64,000 nt of DNA from Ctenosaura bakeri. Lineage: Eukaryota > Chordata > Lepidosauria > Squamata > Iguanidae. The notes below the pieces were generated by a model. That model made no database searches. It was not told the origin of the DNA and saw only the letters and a program-made list of their open reading frames with translations. Below are positions 22,410-33,865 of this stretch, piece by piece. A program made the position numbers and the translations under genes. Each line of letters opens with the position of its first letter. Within the stretch, counting starts at the first letter, position 1. Location of the stretch: positions 1-64,000 of the forward strand of contig CAOLHI010001437.1 in NCBI GenBank assembly GCA_948474755.1, written 5' to 3'.

Positions 22410-22748
22410 CCTTCACAGGCAGGGACAGTCCTGATTAATCCTCTGCCATCCCATTTTTTCAGCTGTTTTAAAATGTCTTTCCTTCTCCCACATTCCCCCT
22501 ATGTCCTCAGCTTACTTCAATTGCTGTAAACTGAGTTCAGCATACAAAAATAGTTTATAGAGGGGGAAGATGAGAAGATGAGAGGGGGGAATCTTGCCTT
22601 TTCCACCTGAGTCAGGCAAAAACAAACTGCTGCAGCCTCTTCTAGCTTGTGTCTTCATCCTCATTAATATGTTTTGACATCCCAACCATTCACTGCTGTT
22701 ATTTGGCCACATATATCCAGGTATTCATCTGTGAAATGTTGGAAGGTA
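22410..22748 (+). mobile_element. Unnamed ~380-bp dispersed element, copy 2
   Basis: Shares GACAGTCCTGATTAATCCTC, TTTTTCAGCTGTTTTAAAAT, CCACATTCCCCCTATG and GAGTCAGGCAAAAACAAACT with the copy at 28798. It ends near CATCTGTGAAATGTTGGAAG after a short insertion-like stretch (22650-22715). Confidence 0.65.
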
Positions 22749-22884
22749 TCCCCAAACATGTAGCATCTCAGCCAATGTTTGTTTTAAAAAACAGAAGGCC
22801 AAAATGGAGAGGTTGTGCTGCAATATGTAGGGGTCTGAGAAATCACAATGCTCTACACAGGTGTTATTAAAAGGAAAAACAAAG

Positions 22885-23200
22885 ATGAAGTTGCTTGTGG
22901 GTCTGAGGAATTTAATATTTCTGCATTAAGCAAATCCCAGACCCCCTTGGGTGCATCCAAAGTGTTAATCACCTATCGATTGGCAATGCAAACATCTCTG
23001 CCTAGATGACAGCCATTCTGTGACTCAGTGAAACTGAATAAAGTGGGAGAGAGAGAGAACAACAGCTTAGCAAGCAGCCAAGCACTAAGTAGGCACTAAT
23101 TGTTAAGCATACTTCGCAGTTTTACCAGACCTCCTTTTCTGGGGTCAAAATCTTTATCCACAGATCAATCCATTATAAATAGTGCTTTCTCATCTTTAGC
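22885..23200. promoter_or_regulatory. Candidate conserved non-coding element
   Basis: Repeat-poor segment with GGAATTTAATATTTCTGC, GTTAATCACCTATCGATTGG and CACTAATTGTTAAGC. It has the homeodomain-like AT cores and balanced texture of conserved non-coding DNA. No direct proof. Confidence 0.22.
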
Positions 23201-23492
23201 TGCTAGTATACATGCACAGAGGAGATGTTAGATTCAAAGAAGGGAGGAGAGGAAATGCAGGCAGGAGGACTCAGGCAGCATTTCAGTTATGATCCGGAAA
23301 AGTGAAATATGGAGAAAGTCTCTCAAAAATGTCCACGCATAAGGACTTTCTGTGGAACAGAATATATTTCCCTGTGAATTTCTCATTGTGTGTGGTAGCA
23401 TGGAGCTGAAATGACCCCTTTCACTACCCTTTTGAAGGGTGGGGCCAATTTGGTGCTGGAGGAAAGGGAAGTATATAGAAGAGTTAGATGCC

Positions 23493-23673
23493 TGTAGGGA
23501 ACTGCCTTAGGAAAAAGGCAAACCACTGGTCAATCTGGTTCAGTACTGGCAGCAGATATCTAGGGTTTTAAAGGGAACTCTTCCTGAGTCCAAAAGAAGA
23601 ATGTCAGGGTTTGAACCTGGGACCTTCTACATGGAAAACATGTGCTGTACCACTGCAAGGTATGGCCTCTTCC
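23493..23673 (-). mobile_element. tRNA-derived SINE (family C)
   Basis: On the minus strand the head is a decayed tRNA: GCAGTGGTACAGCACATG, then the box B region GGTCCCAGGTTCAAACCC. The 3' part, seen on plus as GGAACTGCCTTAGG and ACTGGTCAATCTGGTTCAGT, is the common body of this reptile family. Related pieces: 30780-30912 (plus), 41716-41794 and 60505-60680 (minus). Confidence 0.8.
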
Positions 23674-23954
23674 TATTAGCCTTCACCTGAGTACTTTTGC
23701 TCAGGGAGCACTACTTCCTGGTCTGAGGATCATAAAAACATCATAATGAAGCCTCAGAGTGAGGACAGTATCAGAAGCAATGCTTCCTGCCTTGATACCA
23801 TGTGGGCCTGGTTTATCTCTCCTCTAACTAGCATGGACATTTCCCCCTTTTAGAAGGTATCCTCCTTTTGAAGGGCTGTCAAATCAAACCCATCAGGAAG
23901 GAGATCAGAGACGCTGAAGCTGCCATTCACAATTAATGCCTGGACAACAAACAT

Positions 23955-24713
23955 CAACATAGAGTTGGAAGAGACCCCAGGAGCCATCCAGTCCAACCCC
24001 CAGCCATGCAGGAACACCCAGCAAAGCATTCCCAACAGATGGCCATCCAGCCTCCGCTTAAAAACCTCCAAAGAAGGAGACTCTACCACACTCCGAGGCA
24101 GCACATTCCACTGCCGGACAGCCCTGACCGTCAGGAAGTTCTTCCTGAGGTTCAAGTGGAATCTTCTTTCCCACAGCTTGAATCCATTGCTGCTTGTCCT
24201 AGTCTGTGGAGCGGCAGAGAACAAGTCCACTCCCTCAACATGACATCCTTTCAAATATTTAAACATGGCTATCATGTCCCCTCTTAACCTTCTCTTCTGC
24301 GGACTAAACATTCCCAGTTCCCTAAGCCGTTCTTCATAGGCATGGCTTCCAGACCCTTCACCATTTTGGTCCTCTGGACACGTTCCAGCTTGCCAATATT
24401 CTTCTTGAATTGAGGTGCCCAGAACTGGACACAGTATTCCAAATGAGGCCTAACCAAAGCAGAATAGAGAGGCACCATTACCTCCCTCAATCTAGACACC
24501 ATACTCCTATTGATGCAACCAAGAATCGCGTTGGCTTTCTTGGCTGCCACATCACACTGCTGATTCATGTTCAGCTTGTGATCTACCAAGACTCCTAGAT
24601 TGCTTTCACACATACTGCTATCCAGTCATGTGTTCCCCATCCTGTATTTGTGCACTTCATTTATTTATTTTTTGCCTAAGTGTAGGACCTTACATTTCTC
24701 TCTGTTGAAATTC
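23955..24713 (-). pseudogene. CR1 LINE: ORF2 C-terminus and 3' end, dead copy
   Basis: On the minus strand it encodes the C-terminal end of the CR1 reverse-transcriptase polyprotein in two pieces broken by frameshifts around 24290-24350. Recognisable residues include DLGVLVDHKLNM and LVRPHLEYCVQFWAPQ, then RRLRGDMIAMFKYLKGC and AVRQWNVLPRSVVESPSLE. The 3' untranslated part follows, complement of GAGTTGGAAGAGACCCCAGG. The endonuclease and catalytic RT motifs are missing (5'-truncated), as is the terminal ATTCTATGA repeat. A MITE (24714) replaces the CR1 sequence further upstream. Confidence 0.92.
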
Positions 24714-24892
24714 ATTCACACTACACAGTTATAGCACTATTATTCCACTTTAACTCCAATGTTTTCATCATATGGAATCCTAGGACTGGTAATCTTAAGA
24801 AGAACTGGAGCGCTCTGGCTAATTCCTTAGAATGCAATCATAACAGCTAAAGTGGAATCATGGTGCCATAATTCTGCAGTGTCAATGAACCC
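24714..24892. mobile_element. Palindromic MITE, family B, abutting CR1
   Basis: Left arm TTCACACTACACAGTTATAG with TATTATTCCACTTTAACTCC. Right arm AACAGCTAAAGTGGAATCAT and ATTCTGCAGTGTCAATGAAC. It starts in the middle of the CR1 phrase CTGTTGAAATTCATT, which continues in the other CR1 copy near 50515. Confidence 0.75.
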
Positions 24893-26394
24893 CTGGTCAC
24901 AGTCTTTCACACTCTGGTGAAATGTACCATAATTCTGCTGACATCATTAAAAATCTCTTATTTAGCACTTCAGTATATAAATTAACATAAGCATTTTTAT
25001 GCAGATTTTTGTCTGCTTCTCTGGTGATATGTAAGCGACCTCTCTGCTCGTAACAAACGTAAGGGTATCTTGGCTCTCACTGAAAGGCTCTTACTGCATC
25101 TTAATCCAGGGCAGGAAGCTGACTAACTTTTGGATCCCTTTTACATTTTCATTTTTCTTTTCATTAATTTAGGAGGAATCTCAGACTAGGTTCCTAACAT
25201 TCACTTCTGAAATTTGGTTGCAACAGCAATAGGGAAGGAGGAGGAGCTATTTCAAGCAAGCCCGGTTAATCTCCCTCATCTCATTTAATCTTGATTGGAG
25301 AAGACAACACTGAAACCTTAAGAGATTTATCAATTGATCAAGATAAAGAAGGCAAATGAAATCTAGTATCCCCCCTCCCCCCGGCCCTGCTGCTTTGTTA
25401 AAAATAGCAGAAATGGTCCTTAAAGGGCAATCCTATACACATTTTCTCAACAATAAGCTACATAGCGTCCCCTGATGCTTTTACAGTAAGGCTGCCTGTA
25501 AGTTTGAGAATGATTTTCCAGTAGTATAACAATGGAATTTAAAGGTAAGCATGAGCATGCATAGGATTTCTCTGTTAGGTGTGTTTATTTTATTATTGAC
25601 AAACTGTTTTTCCTTCTGTTTCCTCATGATCCATGATCCACACTATAGTGAAGACTGCAGGTGAAGGAGTGAATGTTCTCAGGTATCAGAAAGTACATAA
25701 CTGCCTCAAATTCACCTTATGGGCAGAATGCTTGCAGCTTAGTTGTTTTCTTGGCATGCTATTTTTCTTTGTGCTGACTTATTTTATAGGAGGGAATTTT
25801 CAAATGTGAAATGTCCCATCTCCATTCTGAGTATGGAAAAGTCCCAGAAGGATCATAAATGCTCTTTTATTGAATTTGTCGTATGATAGAGTTCTTTCTG
25901 GCTGTTTTCAACCCTCTCTCTAATAGGATACACACACAAACACATATCCTGTCTCAGAGCCTTTGTACATGAATTGTAGAGACTGATGTGAAAAACTGGT
26001 TTTCTGTGTGGAATCCTTAAATATACAGTAAAAGCCAGCTTTAGAAAGCAAAATTAATGCCTATTGGTACATCTTGCAATTCCCCCTAAGCAATGTTTAT
26101 GTCACTCTACTACGCTGAAGTAAAGTCCCAACACCTTGTTTTCACTGGGATGTTAAGTCAGCTCTAATACCGGGAAAGCTCTTAATCTCAGTGTTCTTAC
26201 TTTTACCTTTTATAAAAGGCAACTAGTGATGCCAACCTTGCCTCAGAGTCTGAAGGACACAATAAGGTTTAGGTGAAATCTTTTGGGATCTATGACAGCA
26301 AGGCAAATGGTATGTGATTTCCCTCTTCTTCTCCATGGGCTCAGATACATTATTGATTTGCTCATTTAACAGGGGCCACCTGTCAAAAGCATAA
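24893..26394. other. Repeat-poor gene-free stretch
   Basis: Few recognisable repeats. The part at 25190-25370 (GGTTAATCTCCCTC, CATTTAATCTTGATTGG, TTATCAATTGATCAAGA) has the same AT-core texture as candidate regulatory DNA. No coding frame of note. Confidence 0.35.
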
Positions 26395-26640
26395 TAGCAT
26401 TAGCAATACTTGATGTAATAGGGGAATGGAGAGGCCCGCAATTAAGTTTAGACAGCCCTATTTGGTTTAGCTAATTGGTTCAACATATTCAGCTACACAT
26501 GCAGCTTTGTGCTTTCGGCTCCAATAAGGTATAGTATTAATTTTAATTAAAGCTCCGCAGAATTGGCCGAATATTTCTATTTTCCCGAGTATTTTCCTTA
26601 ATCATATAATTCACATTCTGCTGTGTGACTAAGATGTAGG
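26395..26640. promoter_or_regulatory. Candidate conserved non-coding element
   Basis: The most convincing of the repeat-free blocks. It holds GCAATTAAGTTTAGACAG, GGTTTAGCTAATTGGTTC, a dense homeodomain-like cluster TTAATTTTAATTAAAG (26537-26552) and CCTTAATCATATAATTC, with no repeat signature. Enhancer-like function is an inference from composition alone. Confidence 0.35.
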
Positions 26641-27174
26641 AGCCAGTCTGCCACAGCCTTCCACTTCCCTTGCTTAAGCTGAAGTCTGGGAGACTAATTC
26701 ACGTTTGTGTTCTAAGCGTATTGTTTTCAACAGCACTGCAACTATGCATTTCAGCTGGCACAAGCCTAGATTGAAGGGGCTTCCAGATTCTCAACCCTTA
26801 AGACTGCCAGGATTGAGAGGAAACACACTTAAGTTCATACCAAAGTTCCTAAATGTTAGACAAGTATAAATTTGATCTGAAGGTAAACTTGATTGAAAAA
26901 TGTGACTTCCTTCTTTCTTTCTCACACAGTTCCCGCAGAGTTAAAAGAGGAAACACACCTGCATTGTTCAAGAACCATAAAGCTATAGTCTTGACTGACA
27001 GATGAAGATTCTGATGTTGGTAGAGATTATGAGTTTCAATAATCTGATCTATTCTCCTTAAAGATAGAAAAGCAGAACAGCAGGCATATGGCTGAGCAGC
27101 TTTCCCCCAGTTACCTATGAGCAGATTTATCCTTCACCTATAGCCTATGGTGATACAGTTCTTCTACCATTTTA
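26641..27174. other. Gene-free stretch
   Basis: Nothing recognised beyond chance open frames. Confidence 0.35.
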
Positions 27175-27394
27175 GGCCTATTCACACTACACATTCATAG
27201 CACTATGATGCCACTTTAACTGCCATGACAAGTTGGCAAACTACAAATTCTGGGCTTTGTAGTTTGGTGGTGCATTAAAACTCTAAATTTTAAATTCTCC
27301 TCCCCAGACTGCCAATCTCAGGATTCCATAGGATATTATCAGGGCAGGTAAAGTGGAATTATAGCACTATAATTTTGCAATGTGAAAGGTCCCC
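27175..27394. mobile_element. Palindromic MITE, family B
   Basis: Left arm GGCCTATTCACACTACACAT with GATGCCACTTTAACTGCCAT. Right arm GGTAAAGTGGAATTATAGCA, CACTATAATTTTGC and TGTGAAAGGTCCCC. The centre has GGGCTTTGTAGTTTGGTGG. Confidence 0.8.
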
Positions 27395-28299
27395 ATCTCT
27401 CTCCATTCCTGATGGTAATAACATCGTAAGAGGAAAATAAATAGGAGACAGCTTCTTGCCCTTTCTTGACATGCAAACTCTCACGCCTGAGACAGCCATG
27501 TCACTCTCCACAGCTGGGGCAAGCCCTGACACCTCCTATGTTAGTTTTCCACTTATGGCACTGGCTCCTCATCTTTTAGGGGTCACAGTCCCCTTTGAGA
27601 ATCTGATGAAAGCTATGGATCTCTTCAGCAGACAGATGCACTGAAACATAATTTTCAAAGTAACAGGAAGGAAAATGAAAGGCGGAAAATCAATTTTTTA
27701 GACCCAGTTCATGAGCCTCCTAGGGGACCACAGACCACAGCTTAAGAAATTAGAAGGAGTTAGATGAAGTTGTTGTTTCTGTTGTATTTTGACTGGTACG
27801 ATTTTGATATAGCACTGAATTTAAATAGGATATCTACCACTTGCAGTCTGATGTGGCAGAGTCTAGTTTTGGATATGGATTAATTCCCACTTGACTATTC
27901 TTTTTTCAAAAATAAAAGCTTTTATTCAAGATTAATTATGCTTTAGTCAGGTTGCAGTAGTCCTGGATTTGAACTCGGGTCAGTTAATTGTCCATTCCTA
28001 ATGCCGGATGCACATGCTTATTCACTTCGGTCAGCTGTATCCCAAGACTGTGCAGCTGTCTCTCACTGCCTGCCTAAACAACGACTGGGTTCCAGTTCTT
28101 TGGCAGGATCTCAAAAGAGCCCTCTGCATGTGTTGGAGGGAGCAATTACCTCTGATGAACGATGTTGACGTAATAATTACTAGAGTCAAATACAGCTTTT
28201 GATAATGGCAACAATTTAGAGGAAAGTTGAACCCAGACAATATTAGAAATAACCCAGGAATGACCAGCTGCGCTTGAAGGAATCCCTGATCAATTCACA
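27395..28299. other. Gene-free stretch
   Basis: No confident feature. Around 27970-28030 a few words (GGATTTGAACTCGGGTC) are tRNA-SINE-like, but too little is left to call one. Confidence 0.35.
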
Positions 28300-28640
28300 G
28301 CCCCTCCTCCTGCAGTGGCACTTTGCATTTCAGTTTGCTTTATTTTCTATGTAATTTTGGTCTGGAATATGCAGAGTGAAAAAAGAAAAGAAAAGTACCC
28401 TCTCACTTTAGCGTTATTGATCGTTGAAATGCTCAGCATATCCATTCCTAGTCAGCTGCAAATTGGCCAAGTGTCAAGGACTCATGTTAGTGGCAATTCT
28501 GCAGCTAAGATAAGGAGCTTCTCTGGAGTAATTATTAGCCTCAGTAACATTCACAGATCCCTAACTCACTTTCCGAATACTCTGTCATCCCAGGAGCATC
28601 ATGTTCACATTTCCTCTCAATTAAGGAGGGCCAGCTGTGG
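28300..28640. promoter_or_regulatory. Candidate conserved non-coding element
   Basis: Repeat-free stretch with TTTAGCGTTATTGATCG, GAAATGCTCAGCATATCC and GGAGTAATTATTAGCCTC. A plus open frame (28315-28668) crosses it but lacks any domain and I treat it as chance. Conservation has to be tested. Confidence 0.28.
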
Positions 28641-28797
28641 GTTCCATGGCTGTTTTTACTTCCCTTGACCCATCCAGACTCTGCAGACTGCCCTTTTCTT
28701 AGCCAAAAGGGATGAACGGCCTTTGCTATAAGCCTTCAACGGAGGCAATCTCTCAAGCAAGTTTCACTGTTTGGTATCAAAAAATGGACTTCTAGCA

Positions 28798-29050
28798 TAT
28801 CCTTCAACTGTCCTGGTTTGTCAGGGTTTGTCCAGATTAATCCTCTGTCATCCTACCTTTTCAGCTGCTTTTAAAATGCACCAGTTTTTCTCTCCTCTTC
28901 CCAATTTCCCCCTTTGACATCTGCTTACAACAATGGCTGCAAACCAAGTTCAAAGCACAAAAGCGGAGGGGAGAGCAGTGGCTGAATCTTGCCCCTCCCA
29001 GTAAGTTCAGGCAAAAGCAAACTGGTCCTAAGTTTCATCTGTGAAATGCT
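28798..29050 (+). mobile_element. Unnamed ~380-bp dispersed element, copy 3
   Basis: Starts CCTTCAACTGTCCTGGTTTG. It shares CCAGATTAATCCTCTGTCAT, TTTTCAGCTGCTTTTAAAAT, CCCAATTTCCCCCTTTG and TTCAGGCAAAAGCAAACTGG with copies 1 and 2, and ends CATCTGTGAAATGCTGAAGG. Confidence 0.68.
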
Positions 29051-29737
29051 GAAGGGTGTGCTCTAGCCACCTCTGGTTTTTCATTGAGGCTAGCATTTTT
29101 GGAAGTGTATGCAGCCCTATAGAAACCCAGGGGCAAAACAACAACAATAACAAACAAACAAACAAAAAACTGGTTCCCACACCCACTGTAGTTCCTCACC
29201 CCTAATCTAAATGCTTTACTCCATGGGTATTTCCCTTCTGTCAGTAATTCCCCTGAATAGTTTATGTCTTTAGTCTCATCTAACTCCTTAGGGATAAACT
29301 GACTGCAGTGGTTTCTAAATGTTCTCCCCTCAGCAACTACTTGAGAGAACTGAAATTCGTTGTACCTCACCATTAAAATGGAAACATTGGGGTTGGCCCA
29401 GTTACAAAACCACAGAGCCACAAAATGGCAGCATGTAGTGAATCCAGGCATAAAATGGTGATGCAGAGGCAAGCTAGACCATAAAACGGTTAAGTAACAT
29501 CTAATTCTGTTGTTTTTGAGAAACATAATGGAGCAAAAAATAGCAATTTGCATTGCCACTAGTACTCCATGCAACCAGGTAGGCTCACAGTGCAAAATGA
29601 ACCTGTCACTGTCTCTCAATGTAACCTACTTCACAAGTCCAGGTAAAATGAAGTCCTCCTAACATACACACAAAAAATCCACTCCTTGCAATTCATTACA
29701 AGATTTTCTCTGTTCTGTTAATTTATTGTTTTAAAGA
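29051..29737. other. Gene-free stretch
   Basis: A minus-strand open frame spans 29035-29619 (194 codons) but shows no recognised domain and includes simple-repeat residues. No feature called. Confidence 0.35.
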
Positions 29738-29946
29738 GCAAGCCTGGTGTAGTGGTATGAGCTTTGGACTATTGCCCTGGAGATCTGGGTTCAATTCTCT
29801 GTCCAACCATCGAAACCAACTGGGTGACCTTGGGACCGTCACATACTCTCAGTCCCCAGAAAACCCCATGATAGGTTTGCCTTAGGGTTGCTATAACGCA
29901 GAAATGACTTGAAGGCACATGGTAACAAAAGGAACAACAACAACCA
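29738..29946 (+). mobile_element. tRNA-derived SINE (family A)
   Basis: Head CTGGTGTAGTGGTATGAGCT, box B-like GGGTTCAATTCTC, body CTGGGTGACCTTGGGACC, tail AACGCAGAAATGACTTGAAG and a final AACAACAACAACC. Confidence 0.85.
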
Positions 29947-30474
29947 CAGACCATTCTGCTTTGTATGCTAGTCCAGTTTTCTGGGTGGCCACCAGTGAGT
30001 ATGAGTGACTGCTTTATTAGAAACTTGAAAAAGCCTTGTTAAAAAAAATACCATATCCCAGAGTTCTTGGTTATGTGTGGGAATTCTTCAAAGGGCTCAA
30101 GTTGCAGAAGATTCAGTAAGGAACCCCAGGTGCTCCACAACAACCCACCTACTTCCCTGGCCACTGCTTAGTCTTCTCTTTAGTTAGAGAGGAGGGAGCT
30201 GGGCTTTACAGACTTGAACAGGCAGTTGTGAAACCATTTAGAACTCAGAAGCAAAGATTTTCGTTTTTTTTAAAAAAAAAAGCATGTGCCATTTTTTCTC
30301 ATAATTCTTGGTCTCAAGTTCAAATAGTGTAGAGTTTAATCTGAGTTTAATCCATCACTAGCCAGTAATGTCCATCACTAGTAACTAACTGGTAATGTCA
30401 GTCAAGTTAAATGGTGTACAATTAGATGGCTTAATGTTGGGCAAGTTTACAATTAGATGGGGTGAGGGACCAGA

Positions 30475-30692
30475 GAGTTAATCTGATGTATGGTTTGAAT
30501 GCTGGACTAGGATTTTGGGAGGCCAGAGTTCAAATCCTTGCTCAGGCAGGAAAACCTACCTGATGACCTTGGGCAAGTGACACTTTCTCAGCCTCCGAGG
30601 AAGGCAATGGCAAACCTCTTCTAATAAATCTTGCTAGGAATACCCTATGATAGGGTCTTCATAACTTAGACTTGACTTGGAGGCACCTAACA
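30475..30692 (+). mobile_element. tRNA-derived SINE (family A)
   Basis: Box A region TATGGTTTGAATGCTGG, box B-like GAGTTCAAATCC, body CCTTGGGCAAGTGACACTTT and GGAAGGCAATGGCAAACCTC, tail CTTGACTTGGAGGCACC. It keeps the internal body segment that the copies at 13709 and 29738 have lost. Confidence 0.85.
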
Positions 30693-30779
30693 AATGCAAG
30701 TGGTCACAGGTCAGTGATATCACATACCCATGCACACACAGACACACAGAGTTGGCATGGAGAAGGTTCCAAGTTGTTC

Positions 30780-30912
30780 TCAGTCTCTTATATTTTCAGT
30801 TAAAAGCTGGTCCATCCATCAGAAGCCCTGGAGAACTGCTGCCAGAGAGTTGGCAATACTGAGCCAAATGGACAAATAATCTGATCTGGTAAGAGGCAGC
30901 TTCCTGTGTTCT
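30780..30912 (+). mobile_element. tRNA SINE (family C) body fragment
   Basis: AGAAGCCCTGGAGAACTGCT, TGGCAATACTGAGCCAAATG and GGCAGCTTCCTGTGTTCT are the 3' body of family C in plus orientation. The tRNA head is absent. Confidence 0.7.
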
Positions 30913-31544
30913 AATTAGCCCATTAGGAATATGAATTTGTCCAACTCACAGTGCTCAGCTGTGTTATGAATCAAGTGTCATTTCCCACAACATTTTCCTT
31001 CCTTCCTGCTCAGAATGTAAAATGCGATGCTGCACGTGTACTGTCAGCATTTGGGCTAACTAGGCTCTTCTATATGCACAGAAATTCTTTAATGTTAATC
31101 CCTTACTCTCTGTTAATTGGTTGGAATCACATGACATGCTTTTGTTTGGAGAGCATCTTCTTTCTATGTAGGGCAATTCTCCACTGTTTTTTACAAACAT
31201 TTTACATGGTTGCTGCACCTGATAAGGATTGCATAGCTTTCCTGGTTACTGTGATGTCAGTCTTGACAAGCCAATATGATAGCGTTGGTGGTTGTGGTGG
31301 GGGAAAGCAACTGAACTTCTAGGTGGCTCTCCAGTATGACTGGTTTTCAGAAGTACAGTTCCTAGCTCTCAGTGATAAAGCACACATGCACAACACCATC
31401 AGTGGGCTTTTTAACCAACATTAAAAATTGAGAGAAAATGTTTGGAAGCAAACTGAACAGTCAAGTCACACAGCAAGCTGTAGCGAACCAAGTTCAGTGG
31501 GTGCTACAGAGAATACTGGAACCTGGAGATGACAAAAGGAATGA

Positions 31545-31650
31545 CTTTAGCACACAGTGCATCATGAAGCTATGGAATTTATTACCGCAAGATGTAGTGC
31601 TGGCTGCCAGTTTGGATGGCTTTTACAGGGAATTAACAGATTCATGGAAG
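31545..31650 (+). pseudogene. CR1-like LINE ORF2 C-terminal fragment
   Basis: In an open frame from 31438 to 31725, codons in this part read MKLWNLLPQDVVLAASLDGF, the motif found near the C-terminus of CR1-clade LINE proteins (W-N-x-L-P-x-x-V-V-x-A-x-S-L). The rest of the frame has no match, so only this part is called. It is old and isolated. Confidence 0.55.
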
Positions 31651-31725
31651 GCAGAACTGCTCAGCGTTACTCTTCATGATGTCTATGTATTTCCTTTTGT
31701 ATCAGGGAAAATATTTTTCTCATGA

Positions 31726-32199
31726 GCAAGAGGGTTCTTACATTGACAGCTGGTGGCTCACATGTCAGAGGAGCAGTGAACCTGCTCCAGGTTTTAGTTC
31801 AGACTTTAAAGTATTTTGGAGTTAGAATTCCCAGCACTTGGATCTTGCCTTTCAATTTTATGCTAAAAGTCAAAGTGGATTCATTATACCACTGACATGG
31901 AAGTCACTACTCACAAGGGCGAGCTTTCACGCTTATGTCCTGCATACGAGTTTCCCATAGCTGCTTGTCTGACCATGGTGTGAACAGAATGTTGGCCTAA
32001 ATAGGTCTATGGTTTTATCTAGCAAAGAAATTGTTAAGGTTTTCAAATGGGTCTTTCCTATAAGAAAAACATTAAGAACATGCTAATGCACTTAACGCAC
32101 CGTTCTGCATATCCCCTGACTAACAATACACCCTGGGGGATATCCCATTTAACAATAGGCCATCACACAGGTCAACTGTAGCACATGCAAACTTCTCCC
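31726..32199. other. Gene-free stretch
   Basis: No feature recognised before the Penelope-like fragment. Confidence 0.35.
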
Positions 32200-32345
32200 G
32201 CCCACCCTGGGACTACACAAGTATATATACTCTGTCTCACTTCCATGCCACCAGATCCTCTGAAGATGCCAGCCACAGATGCAGGCGAAATGTCAGAAGA
32301 AAATACTAATAGAACACGGCCTCAAAGCCTGGAAAACCCACAACA
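32200..32345 (+). mobile_element. Penelope-like element terminal fragment (inferred)
   Basis: CCACCCTGGGACTACACAAG, a TATATATAC box, then the hammerhead-like core and GAACACGGCCTCAAAGCCTG with GGAAAACCCACAACAACC form a phrase widely repeated in squamate genomes. Hammerhead motifs are a known feature of Penelope-like retroelement ends, which is the basis for the assignment. No Penelope reverse transcriptase or GIY-YIG coding sequence is seen here. Confidence 0.55.
32255..32299 (+). ncRNA. Hammerhead-ribozyme-like motif
   Basis: CTGAAGA (32260-32266) fits the conserved CUGANGA box. A bulged T follows, then stem II GCC (32268-32270) pairs with GGC (32284-32286), immediately followed by GAAA (32287-32290). 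After that TGTC gives a one-step minimal stem III (A-U and a U-G wobble) and places C32294 at the cleavage position. Stem I is short and has a mismatch: 32295-32298 pairs with 32256-32259 at three of four positions. The core is complete, but the weak stems I and III mean activity as a monomer is doubtful. Such short stem III versions are thought to work as dimers. Confidence 0.6.
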
Positions 32346-33865
32346 ACCTATTAAGAACACTAATTCAAGAACATTAAGGCTGATGTTTCCTTTCCTTTTG
32401 CTACTCTCATGTACTAGATAAAATCAATGTCTTGTAGCAACATCCACAAACACGCTATCAAAGGACTTCAAAAGAGCTGTGAGCAATATAAGATTATCTA
32501 TAGACTACATCAATGTACAGATAGTAGTTACATTTCACTAATTATAGATTAACCCTTTATTATGACATCATAGTTCTGCACTATGTTATCTGAACATATA
32601 TATCTCCCTGCCAGAGATGCTTTAGTTGTAAAAATCATCTCCATACAATGAAGCACTGAGCCATGCTATTATCTTCAAGTATGTAATTCAAGTCAATGGC
32701 AGTCAATGGGTTTTCAATACATCCTCAATACATCCAATACATCCTCAAGTACTTCTCTGAATCAAGACCTTCATTAACAAAGTTGTCAACAGAGCTGAAA
32801 CAAATAGTCCTTTTCAAATTACCAATTCAGATGTGAACATCTTCTTCTTTGACAAATACTGAGATTTGAAATTGCAGCATTTAAAGATTGGAGCTTTGAA
32901 GAGCAGTCTTCATCAATTTGGACTTCATTTAATTCTATCACACTGCTATTCAGGTACATCAACTCTGTGCAATATATCAGCCACTAAGTGAGCTGTAGTG
33001 CACCATTCTGCATTGTGGCTTGTCAGATGCGTCACAATCCCTGTTTGTGTAGTCTCAAAGTGGCAGCAAAACCAAAAGAAAATACATCTATTGGGCCCCG
33101 CTAGTCAGTTAGTGGATCACAAGCTGTGCTTCTGCTTCCCAGTATGCATAATGCAAAAGAAACAAGCAACTGCAGGTTCCTACTGCTATCTCAGGAGCAG
33201 CCTAGATCTCAAGGGAAGTTACTTTTATGTTGCTAATAAAGCTGAAATTTTATTGCCTGTGCTTTACTGCCCTTTCTCTCCAGTCCCAACATGGCCAAGA
33301 AGAGGAGTGGCCTCTGCCTGCATTGGTATCCTTTTAGAGTCTAGACCAGGGGTGTCAAACTCAATTTCCTCTTGGGCCCATCAGCATTAAGGTTGCCCTC
33401 AAAGGGCCAGTTGTATCTGTAAGACTATAAATGTATCTACTCTTTTATCATATTAAATAATTGCCTCTGCATTCGATTATTACTGGTTTTTAAACTGCCT
33501 TCCCTTTGCACCAACTTTTCTTTTCTTGGAAATTTTGGGGCTATTTCATCATAGTTTATGGTCCCTATACTTCTGTAAAGTGACATAGAATTGGTCAGTA
33601 TATCCAAAGTGTGCCACTTTCTGCCCCCTAGACCCTCTCCATGCCTCTTTCAGCCCCTAGACCTTCTCTGTGCCTCTTTCTGCTCCCCTCTCCTCTGTGG
33701 CTCTTTCTGCCCCCTTGTCCTTCTCTGTATCTGGTGAGCTCGATCCCCACATTGCAGGCCCATGGCTGCTAGTATTCTGAAGAGGAGCCCAGAAACCAGC
33801 ACTCTTGGAAGCTGCGTGGAGCATTACCATGGTAACCTGCAGCAACGTTCAGACAGTGAGACTTG

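Noticed and set aside
23965..24287. Plus-strand frames opposite CR1
   Set aside because: Antisense shadows of the CR1 C-terminal coding region; the same shadow appears at 49764-50089.
28315..28668. 117-codon plus-strand frame
   Set aside because: Hydrophobic start looked like a signal peptide, but there is no downstream domain or splice evidence; the stretch is better described as possible non-coding conserved DNA.
29035..29619. 194-codon minus-strand open frame
   Set aside because: No family motif, includes low-complexity residues from a CAAACAAACAAA-type tract, and begins inside a copy of a dispersed repeat.
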